Assembly (NCBI GenBank): GCA_001662425.1 | Contig: BDDC01000404.1 | Location: 1 to 10,846 of the forward strand | Direction of reading: 5' to 3' | DNA: 10,846 bases | Source of the DNA: Chlamydomonas sphaeroides | Taxonomy: Eukaryota; Chlorophyta; Chlorophyceae; Chlamydomonadales; Chlamydomonadaceae | Shown here: in pieces, positions 1 through 9,200 of the stretch | How the letters are laid out: the number at the start of each line of letters is the position of its first letter | Numbering within the stretch: the stretch's first letter is position 1 | Position numbers and translations under genes: made by a program | Notes under the pieces: generated by a model | What the model saw: only the letters and a program-made list of their open reading frames with translations | The model's database searches: none | What the model was told of the DNA's origin: nothing

Positions 1-56
1 GGGAGGGAGAGGGAGAGGGAGAGGGGGAGGGAGAGGGGGAGGGAGAGGGGGAGGGG
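1..56. repeat. GA-rich simple repeat
   Basis: A purine-only tract built of GGGAGA and GGGGGAGG-like units at the left edge. Runs of three to five G's occur every few bases on the + strand. It lies upstream of the first exon I can support and is probably intronic. Confidence 0.85.
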
Positions 57-304
57 AGTTAAGCGCGGCATGTGCGCACGTGCGTTGTAGGGGAAGATAA
101 GGGGTGGCGGGAACCCTAGGCGAAGACGGTGCATGGCCAGGGATGCCCACAGGGCCACGGCGCCGCCGCGGGGAAGTTGCGGCCCGAAGGTGGTTGGGCA
201 CATCCAGGCTGGCGTACGGCGGGGCCCTCATGCCACGTCACCCCGGTACTCGTCCGATGTGTGTGCCTGCCGCGGCGTCCCTTCCTCCCTCCGCTGCCGT
301 ACAG
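57..304. other. Probable intronic sequence, possible unresolved exon near 161-216
   Basis: High-GC sequence with open frames in several phases. A stretch between a CCCACAG acceptor-like site (to about 160) and a GAAG/GTGGTT donor-like site (about 216) could be an exon, but its frame cannot be decided against the next exon. It ends in the pyrimidine tract before the acceptor at 304. Confidence 0.35.
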
Positions 305-1759
305 TACGTGGTGTCGGACCGGGGGCCAAGCCGCGGGCTGCAGCCGCTGTGGGTTCCGCAGCTGCAGGTGGGGTGGGGACGGGGAGGGGGAGAGGGAGGG
401 CAGGGAGGAGGAAGGGGAGGGGAAGGGCAGGGAGGGGGCAGCGGGCTCCGGCGGCTGGAGCCGACCAGCGCAGCAGCGGCGGCCAGGCATCCAGCAGCCG
501 CCTGGAGCACGCAGCCTCGCTGCCCTGGCGCCGAGCCCGGGGTCCACACCAACCCCCTCCCTTCCGCCCCACCTCCGCCCATCCACCCCACCCCACCTCC
601 GCCCCGCCGCCCCTCCGCCCCTCCTCTGCGCAAGGCCCACATGGCGGCCGCGGGTGCCGACAGCGCGCTGCTGCTCAGCCGCTCCGCCTCGCGGGGTGTG
701 CGGCTGTTCAGGATGTACAGGTGCGTGCGTGCGTATGGAGTTGGGCGGGTGGGAGTGGGAAACCTGTAGGCGGCCGGGCCGCGTTCTTGGTTGGTGCCGG
801 GCTGCTTGGGGTGGGCCGGGCTGCTTGGGGTGGGCCGGGCTGCTTGGGGTGGGCCGGGCTGCTTGGGGTGGGCCTGGGGTGGGCCGGGCTGCTTGGGGTG
901 GGCCTGGGGTGGGCCGGGCTGCTTGGGGTGGGCCTGAGGTGGGCCGGGCTGCCCCGGGCCCAGCTGGCGCAGGGGCGCAGGCGCGCGGCCTGGCAGCTCG
1001 TGAGCGCGATCCGCTGGCCGCCTCCTGGGCGCTGCGCTAGCGAAGTGCGGCATGGGCGGCATGGGCAGCTCGGCCTGGGGTGGCCGCGTCGCAACCCCGG
1101 CGGTCTTCGCGCCCTGCTGGATCCCTGGCAAGCGCTCCTGTGACCGCCTCCCTGGGCTCTCCTGCCCCATGGACGCATGGATAGGGACGACGGCTACCTC
1201 ACGGCTGCGCTGGAGCTGGTCCGCGAGCTGCAGGTGCAGTCTGCTTCCCTGCTTCCCTGCTGGCGGCCTCTCGGCGGCCTCTGCGTGTGGCGCACACCCC
1301 ACCATGCGACGGCTGTGGGCCCACAGCGGCTCTGTTGCGGCGCAGCCGCCGATGCTGTTTGATCCGTGCCGCGCCTCATGCGTCACGCCCCGGCTCCCCG
1401 CGACCCTGTACGGCAGGTGTCGTATGTGCGGCCTGGCCGGGCGCCGCCGCCCGACCCCTGGGTCGGCCGGCCCGGCTTCGCGGACCTCGTGTCGAGGACG
1501 GTGCAGCTGGCGGCCGGCGCGCAGCTGGTGCTCGAGACCAGCCAGACGCCCGCGGTGAGCTGCATGGCACACGCGGTGCCGCCTGCCGCACGTCATGCAG
1601 CCTGCCGCACCCCAGGGCGCTGCTGCCGTGCCTGCAGCGCTCGCGGGTGCCTGCGGGCGTGCTGCGTCCGGAGCCGCTCTTACGGTCCCGTTTGCGCCCG
1701 TCCGCTGCCGGCAGGTGGAGGGCGCCGTGCCCGAGGGCGCCTTCTGGAGACTGCGATAG
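305..1759 (+). CDS. 3' part of a split gene, unknown protein (C-terminal 126 residues visible, 5'-partial)
   Basis: Proposed exons are 305-367, 635-720, 1185-1233, 1417-1554 and 1715-1759, joined in one frame and ending TAG. The first exon follows a pyrimidine tract and TACAG. The second follows a very C-rich tract but a less usual AAG acceptor, and the third a TAG acceptor, so these two joins are the weakest. If the gene instead started at ATG 641 it would encode 103 residues. The peptide has an amphipathic helical stretch (Leu-rich, with an Arg-Leu-Phe-Arg-Met-Tyr-Arg segment), then a Gly/Pro stretch and a second helix, ending Phe-Trp-Arg-Leu-Arg. It could be the end of an alpha-helical repeat protein. 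I do not recognise the family. Exons upstream of 305 are probable but unresolved. Confidence 0.55.
368..634. repeat. Strand-asymmetric intron: G-rich block then C-rich block
   Basis: Bases 368-441 are mostly G with some A on the + strand (GGGGAGG-type units); 545-625 are mostly C (CCACC and CCGCC units). The C-rich part may act as the pyrimidine tract of the following acceptor. Both parts have several closely spaced runs of three or more G or C and could form quadruplex or i-motif structures. Confidence 0.6.
799..960. repeat. GC-rich minisatellite in an intron (19-bp and 30-bp units)
   Basis: Unit GGGCTGCTTGGGGTGGGCC (19 bases) repeats at 799, 818 and 837. From 856 the unit becomes 30 bases, the same 19 plus an 11-base TGGGGTGGGCC, repeating at 856, 886 and 916 (one A change in the last), followed by a degenerate partial copy. 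It lies in the 464-base intron between exons 635-720 and 1185-1233. Confidence 0.92.
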
Positions 1760-2681
1760 CTGGCGCGCGGGGCCGGTTGTGCAGCCAGCAGGCTGGTGTG
1801 TGGGCCGGCCGAGGCGTGCGCGTGGGCTGCCGTGCGGCGCTGTGGCCGTTCCCGGCTCCCAACCCAGTGACAACGCTGAAGTACTCTCCAGGGCGAGTGG
1901 CACGTGCCGTCACGGGTACTTGCGCTGTGCGGCTGGCAGTGGCTTGGCGGGCGAAGGGTGGGGGCCCGAGGGGCGGTTGGAGGGTGCGCATCGGCCACGC
2001 TTTGAACATGGCATTGTTTGCCGTGGTCGTGCCAAGCCTCTATGTGATTTCACTCACGACCGCCCCTGTCAGACCCATCGAGAAGCTGCCAGCCGTCCGA
2101 GGTTCAAAAGTTCTCGCTGCCCACAGAACGCTCGTTCATGATCATGGGTGCTACCAGGTACCAGCGCAAGCACCCCGAGACTGCCGCACCGTGTAGGTGC
2201 GGTGCAGGGGGCAGCCGTGTCATGGGCTCGTGGCGGTGGCGGTGACGAGATGCAGCCTTGCAGCGGCCCTGGGTTGCGTGAGCAGGGTGGCTGGCGGCCC
2301 CCACACGGGGGCACCGACCGCGAGGGCGGCGGCGGCCGCCGTGCATACGATGTGGCCGGTGGCCAGGCGCGGGCGGTCAGGGCGGCGCACCTCGGCAGCC
2401 TGAGCGCGTGAGCGGCGGTGACAGTGGACCCACAGCGGGGGCGCTGGTGTGGGAATAGAAAGAACCTGGGAACGTGGGGGACTATCAGCAGCTACAACGC
2501 TAATCATGTCGCTCCTTTGCTACAGGCTATGCGCTGCCCCCCAAACACACACCCCCAGGGGACACTCTCCTGCACCCCCCGCTGGAAATGCCACAGATAC
2601 CGTAATGTGGCAATCCTTCCACATACATCTAGTTTTTATATTGCCCGCTGCTGTGGGCATGTGGCCAGCTCCGCGCTGTAA
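1760..2681 (+). other. Probable 3' UTR of the left gene
   Basis: The stretch follows the TAG at 1759 and reaches the first TGTAA. I see no coding exon chain in it on either strand. Open frames exist on both strands but lack a consistent splice pattern. GC content falls from about 2450 onward, as expected when leaving coding sequence. Confidence 0.5.
2677..2681 (+). terminator. Polyadenylation signal TGTAA (proximal)
   Basis: TGTAA is the known volvocine polyadenylation signal. This copy lies about 920 bases after the left gene's stop codon. Confidence 0.5.
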
Positions 2682-2925
2682 GCCGCCGGGGCCTGTGGGG
2701 GCCGTGGGGGCGTCGCTCGCTGGCTCAGCCTCGTCAGTTGTGGCACGTCGAACGCGACCGTTAGTCTTGGTGTCGTAGCATAGCCTACAAACGGTTGCTA
2801 ACAGCCACTATTGCCATCAATACAGCGCCGCTATCGTTTTCGCATGAAGCTGCAAGGTTGATTGCTTGCCGACATGCAAGTCCGCAAGCTTGGGTGTTTC
2901 GTTAAGCCATATCCCGAGGTAGCAC

Positions 2926-2930
2926 TGTAA
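2926..2930 (+). terminator. Polyadenylation signal TGTAA (distal)
   Basis: A second TGTAA, in lower-GC sequence about 1170 bases after the stop. Either copy could end the left transcript. This one leaves about 270 bases before the next start codon. Confidence 0.5.
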
Positions 2931-3203
2931 CACGTACGTTTGATTTACGACGAGGTCATTTAACAGGCGAACCGACCAAAGGGCGGGCTGTGCGGGTCTG
3001 CGGGATCGGTATCGGAAGCTCTACAAACATGTGCTCGTACCCCAGCTTTGCAACTGATACATACCATAGTTGCATGCCGATATCTGCAGCAGCTGGCTGC
3101 TGACTGCCGTGCACGTCGAGGTCTGCCGTCGCGTCTTACTCTACGTTTTTGCTAGCCACTGCAGTGGCGCTCAATTGCATATCGCGCATAAGCCAGCTGC
3201 AAG
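2931..3203 (+). promoter_or_regulatory. 5' flank and 5' UTR of the module gene
   Basis: The compact space between the distal TGTAA and the ATG at 3204 must contain promoter and leader if that signal is used. I see no clear TATA box. The start context is GCAAGATG. A perfect 14-base palindrome, GCCACTGCAGTGGC, lies at 3155-3168. Confidence 0.4.
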
Positions 3204-3278
3204 ATGTTTGAAGCAACAAGACATCGCCACGCGCTTGCCATCACCGCGCTTGCGACGCTGATGGCGCAGGCATACGCA
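3204..3278 (+). other. Signal peptide (residues 1-25)
   Basis: The first exon encodes a basic n-region with Arg6, His7, Arg8 and His9, a hydrophobic stretch from Ala10 to Ala21 rich in Ala and Leu, and an Ala-Tyr-Ala motif at 23-25 that fits signal peptidase cleavage before Tyr26. The mature protein should therefore enter the secretory pathway. The exon stops a few codons later at 3289, in phase 2, before a 384-base intron with a GTGAG donor. The exon is too short to stand out as a long open frame. Confidence 0.85.
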
Positions 3279-6200
3279 TATCCAATGAGGTGAGTTTCGG
3301 GGTGGCCTAGACATGTCGTGTCCGCGCATAGCATCGCGGGCATCGCGGGCGGGTAGCGGAGTGCTGCACCTCCGAGTTTCTTGTGTGCCGAGAGCTGACA
3401 ACGTAGCTCCCTCTGGACATACTCGTGATGAACGCCACAGATGGTACACGATGGATGCTGTCGGCTGCTCTCAGCATCCGAGCGCGCCCGTCGCTATGGC
3501 GCCGCGTCATGGCACGCCCGCCTGGGACAGGTGCGGCCATCTAGGTTGCTGTGGAACAGACGACACCTGTGCGACTTGACTTGGGAAGCTGTGAGCGCCG
3601 GCACTGCGGGTCACTCTTGTCCCGTCATATGCACACGTGTGCCGTGACGTTTACCTCGCTTCCCGCCCGACAGCACAATTGCCTTTGCCATCGCCTCTGC
3701 CAACGGCGCTGTCGTGACCTCGCTCTGCCCAGGCGGTAGCTATAACGTCGAGGTGCGGCGCCCAATGCCGCGGGGGCAAAGCCTGCTGGGTTACCCCTCG
3801 TAGGTACGACATGCTCGCTTCGCCCCATGTACGCCGCAGGTGTCCTTCAGCGGCACCCAGCGTCTGGCCCTGCTGACTGCCTCGCTGAGTGACGGTGACG
3901 ACACGAGCTTGGTCTTCACCTCCCCGGAGCCCGCGATGGGGAGCAAGGAGTGGTGAGGACGGAGTGGAGGGAATGAAGGCGCCTGCAGGCGGAACGCTGG
4001 GCCTGGCGTGTTGCCAAAACTCGCTCCTCTCTCGCCCCCTGCCCCACCGCAGCTCCAACCGTGTGGACCTGGGTGCCTCGGTGCCCGCCAACATGCGGGA
4101 CAGCTACACAGCCACCCTCGCGGTGCCCTGCAGCGCCGCCGGCAAGGGTGAGAGACAGTCTGGGAGGCAGGCACTGGTGTGAGGCACAGGCCGCGGCCTG
4201 ACTCGTCATCCGCCCCTTCCCCCTTGCCCGCCCCCAGCCGTGACGCTGTTCGTGACGTCGGCTGGCGAGTTCGAAACGTCGCTCATCACGTGGGCCCAGG
4301 CCAACGTCAGCCTGCCCGTGGCGGCAGGGGGCCAGGGCGGCTGCGAGGCGCTGTGCGGCGGACGTGAGCCCACATGCACGGGATGCGGGATGGCGGCGGT
4401 TGCCTGGACGACTGGTCGGGCCTGGGCCATGTTGATAAGATCTGGCGGGCGAGTCCTTCTTTTCTTGGCCTCTGACGCAAATTCATGCATTCCTACTCCT
4501 CTCATCGTTGCCCCCGCCCTCGCAGGCGCCTCGCCGCCGGGCCTCATCTCCACACTGTCACCGGCACCGCGGCGCTCGCCGCAACAGCGGGCTGAGGGCG
4601 CCAAGCTCTTCATGCGCCGCCCGCCGCCGCGCAAGGCCGCACCGGCCACCGCGCCGTGCTGCGCAACCTGCATTGAGTTTAGCGCTCGCTCGCTTGTTGA
4701 AGACGCCGAGCCCTTCTTTGACGGCGATGTAGGGCGCGGGCGCTGCCAGACCGCGACGACGCGCATTGCCTGGCTCCTTAACCTCTTCAGGGTCCAATAT
4801 GGACTGCCAGCTGCCAGCTTTGGCCTGACCGCCAACGCCACCTGCCGCGGCGCCGTCATGACCGCCTGCCTGCGGCTGCCGGAGGCTAGCGCCTCCATGG
4901 AGGACTTCAGCGGCCTGCTGACAATGGCCATCCAGGACAGGTTCCTTGACCTGTTCAGCTCGTTCGAAACATGCGTTGGATACGACCTGACGGCCTTCTC
5001 GCTGGACGAGACGTGAGGGCGGGCTGGGGGCTATTGCCGTCCTAGCGCCGTAACACAGCCAGCGCCTGGCCAAGGCAAGGCCCACCGCGCTGGGTATCTT
5101 ATAGCCCTCGCCCGCTCGTGGGCAACACACCGGCACTGAGCTGCGCCAAGTCCAAACACACCTAAGCTGCATCCCACGCCTCCCATCCCTCCGCACCCCG
5201 TTGCCGCACGCCAGCTGCTTACCTCTGTTCCTGTCGGTCAGCCATGGCGACTGCGTGCCGGCGGCCCCCTTGACGCCGCCCGAGCCATCGCCCCTGCTGG
5301 AGGCGGGCGGCCCCGACCAGCCGCCACCCTCGCCCATCGTGGCCATGTCGCCTTGCATGGCCTGCATCAGCCTTACAGTGCGGATACTCACGGGGGAGGC
5401 CTTCTTCACGCCGGCGCGGTGCAGCGTCGCGGACACGCTGTTCCAAGACATGATCCGGGCGTCGTTTGCTGCGACAACCTCTAGTGGCATCATCAGCTCC
5501 TCGGTACGGCACGCCTGTGGGGCCTGGGGTGATAGGCTGCGGCACACCTGCTCGCCAGCTAGGACCCTGCGCTGGACACGCTGTGCCTGACGGCCCAGCT
5601 CTCGCTCTCGCCCCGCCCGCTCCTGTTTGGCCGCAGTGCGGCGAGGGCGACCCCAACACTCTCACTGTGTGCGTGGCTCCAGAGCCGTACACCGGTGCCG
5701 GCGAGAAGCTCGCCGAGGACCTGTCCTCGAGCTTCACGGACGTCTACTACCGCACCACGACCAGGCAAGCCGGGACGGCGGGTGGTGGGTGGTTGGGCCA
5801 CGCGGCGTCAGGGCATGGAAGCCTGCTGTGCTCTGTGAAGAGCCCGCGCAGCCGCGCCAAGCAATTGCTCCCCGCTCACCCGCACCATGCCCCTCGCCGC
5901 GCGCCCCTTGTACTCCTGGTGCCGTGGTGCTGTCATAACGCAGCGAGGAGCAGTGCAAGGGCGTCGACATCGGCATCAGCTCAAACCGGGAGTCGTGTGA
6001 GTGCAACGCTGCCCGCCCTCCGTGTGCCTTCCTGCCGTCGCAGCCGACGGGCGCCTGCTCAACCCCATCCCTCCCAATGCCCCTCATCAGGCGTCGCCCT
6101 GGACCAGCGCCTTGTGCAAGAGGCGTGCGGGCGGCGGCCCCCATCGCCGCCGCCGCGGCCCGTCGCCTGCAGCGCCTGCCTCACCTGGACCGGCCGCACC

Positions 6201-9200
6201 GTGCTGGGCAACAACCCCTTTTTCGCCGGCGACCCGCAGCGCTGCACGGCGGCCAAGGCGGAAGTCACCAACATGGTGTCGGCCGTGGTGCCCGTGGCAA
6301 GGCGGCAGGGCCTGCAAGGCGCCATAACCTGCGGCGGCGCGACCCTGATTGCGTGCGTGCGGCTGCCGAACGCCCAGCTTGGCGCGCAGGTGGGCGCATG
6401 GCTTGCAACATGCCATGAGCCAATGGTGGCCGAGGCTGGGCTGGCTGGGTGGATCCGCATGGAGGTGGCGCAGCGTGCAGGGCGCGGGCTGGGCGTTCGC
6501 GCGCCGTCTTTCAACTGTTTCTGTGACTGCCGCCTGCCCGCTGCGAGCAGCTGGCGCAAGAGCTGGAGCAGTCCTACACCCGCGCCTTCACACCCAAGTG
6601 AGGCGCGCTGTGGGGCCGGGGAGGAGGCGGTCGCAGCGGGGCTAGAGGGATAAGCCCTCCAGCAGCAGGCGGCAAACAGCGGCGCCCAGCCCAATGCGAT
6701 GTCCGCCGGCGCCGGTCGGTGCGCGGAGCCTTGCCAGCCCACAATTCGGCCCCGTGCGCGCAGGGATCGATGCCAGGGCGGGGAGTGGCGCATCGCGAGC
6801 GACAACCCCAGCTGTGAGTGCATACGGGGGCTTGTTGTTAGGCCGAGGCAGAGGCGGCCGTGAGGGCGTCATCGCTAGTCGCAGGAAGGAACAAAGGCCA
6901 CAATGAGCCCTGGAGCGTCGTCCGTCCGCCCCCTCGCGCCCTCGCGCGCTGCCCAACCGTGCAACTGCCACCCGCGCCCGCAGGCGTGCCCCTGAGCCGG
7001 ACCGTCGTTGAGGACCCCCTGCTCTGCCGCCGCTCGCCGCCGCCCAAGAGCCCGCCGCCCCCGCCGCGGCAGTGTACGGCATGCTTGACGTACAGCACCA
7101 GCCGGGACACCTTCACCCCCACGGCGCAGTGCACGGCGTCTCAGACCGCCATCTCTACCGCCGTCACCAGCCCAGGTGGGCCTGATGGCAGAGCATTGCC
7201 GGCTGCCAGCGAGCATCACACACGCCGCGGCCTACGGGCTAACGCCGCAGCATCAGCCGCCAACGAGCCACGGGTCGCTCATGTGTGTTTTGCGGTCGTG
7301 CCACACCGCCGCGCCCGACATCGCACGCATACTCACGCCCACACCTGCTGCCTCCGTCCTCCGCCCTCCGCCCTCCACCCTCCACGCTCTCCGCTCCGCA
7401 GCCCGCATCCTGTCCATGTCCTGCACCGCCACCGCCCTCAAGGTCTGCATCCAGCTGCGCCAGACGAGCGACGGCGGCGGCGCGCTGCGCTACGCGCTGA
7501 GCAACCCGCTGCTGCCCATCACGGCCGGCGCCAACCGCTGCGGCACGTTCCGGGTTGGCTCCGACAACGCCCAGTGCCTCGCGGCCGAGGTGCGTGTCGC
7601 GCCGGGAGCCTGTCGTGCGTTTTATGTGCGGCACGGTTTGCGGCCTTAAAGGGGGGAAGCGGCGCCGTGCCACGTGCCTGGGGGATGCCCGGCTCCATCG
7701 GGGTGCTTGTGTGTTGATTTGCCTGTTTATTTGGGGCCGGGTTCTGCCCCGGACGGCCCTTGCGCAACGTGACTTGCGCTTGCTCTCTGGCCTGCTCGCT
7801 GGATCGTGCGTGTGTGCCGCTGTCTCCTTGCCATGACCTGCCCTCGCCGCCCTGGTGACACGCTCTCGCTGTGTGACGTGGACCTCCTCGCCCCTTCGCA
7901 CCACGGTCCCCAGGGCGTGCGCTTCGCCGACTGCTTCTCGCCGAGCCGCTACCCGCCGCCGCCGCGGCCGCCGCCGCCCCAGCGGCAGTGCGTGGCGTGC
8001 CTCACCTACTCCGCCACCCTGTACAGCGACGCCGCGTACTTCAGCTCCACCGCCAAGTGCGCTGACTCGCAGCGCGCCATCGGCAACGCCGTCTCGGCCG
8101 CGGTGCTGCCGTCGGGCTCCGGTGCGTCTCAGCCGGCTGGCCACCACGCACCGCTCGCGGGGAGGCGTGACGTAAACTGTGGCGAGCCTGCACGGGCCGC
8201 TTGGGCACGACTGGAACACCCAGCGTATCCTGACATCCAACACACCGCCGCGGATGACGTCGTCGCCGTGTGCGGTCAGCCCCAGCACCAGCACCCCATG
8301 CCAGCGGCAACGCTCGCACGTCTGCCTCCTCACGTCCCTGCCTTCCGCCTGCCCTCCCACAGCCCGCGTGGTCCCCGACTCGGCCCGCTGCACCGCCAAC
8401 GCCCTCACGGTCTGCGTGCAGCTGCCGGAGGAGCCAGCCGCCGGCATTGCGCTGCGTAACGCGCTGGGCGGGCCGCTGATGCCCTTCACGGGCGGCCTGT
8501 GCGGCGTGTTCAAGGTCGAGACCGCAAACATGATGTGCCTGCCCGTGCAGGTGCGCATAGCAGTGGCGATGTCCCGGCGTACAATATGGCTGGTGCTAGG
8601 GCCTACTCGCGTACCTTCTAGCTAGGTTACTTGGGGGTCCCGCATCGCGACGCGACGCGCGACCCCACGCGGCGCAGCGGGCCGACGCCACGCCCGCTTC
8701 AGAGGCAGCCTGCCATGCGGCTTGCCTACCTTTTACGGATTGTGCCCTCCGCCCTGCGCTGCCCTGTCGGGCGTGACAACGTTGCTGGCCGCGCTGCTGC
8801 CTGCTGCGCCGGTCCCACAGGGAGTCATCTACGCCGACTGCTTTCCGGGCGCCCGGCCGCCGCCACCGCCAGTGAAGCGGCCGCCGCCGCCTGTCACGCA
8901 GCAGTGCCGGACGTGTGTCACGTACACGGCGGAGCTCGGCTCCGGCCAGCCCTACTTCCTCACCCCGCTTTCGCCGAAGTGCGCCGACTCGCAGCGCCGC
9001 TTGACGGCAGGCCTGGCTGCGGCGCGCCTGCCGACCGGCTTCGGTGCGTTGGCGCCTATAAACCTCCCCAGCTGCGCATGGGTGCATCGCTCACCCCCAA
9101 AAGAGGCCACCCAGACCAGACGCAAACAGTCGGTCATTATGCGGTTGTCGCCGGGGTATTTTAGGGGTCTCGGGCACACCGACATCCGTGCCCTCGCCCC

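Noticed and set aside
799..960. Regular repeats considered as a CRISPR array
   Set aside because: Units are directly adjacent without unique spacers, unit length changes, and the context is eukaryotic with introns.
238..1998. 586-codon open frame on the minus strand
   Set aside because: It crosses the minisatellite and all five exons and introns of the + gene, has biased Pro/Ala/Arg/Ser composition and no domain-like pattern. Long chance frames are common at this GC.
2449..2778. 109-codon + strand open frame between the genes
   Set aside because: Composition is not protein-like, it crosses a TGTAA site, and no splice partners are visible. It fits a 3' UTR better.
4558..5547. 329-codon open frame on the minus strand
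   Set aside because: It lies opposite the M1-M2 exons, spans an intron, and shows no independent coding signal.
5765..5943. Frameshift or pseudogene at the end of exon 8
   Set aside because: A GC-AG intron restores the frame exactly and yields the expected cysteine pattern, so no defect is needed.
7239..8558. 439-codon open frame on the minus strand
   Set aside because: It is a shadow of the M4-M5 exons and introns. The + strand splice chain with matching phases and repeated cysteine motifs is far stronger.
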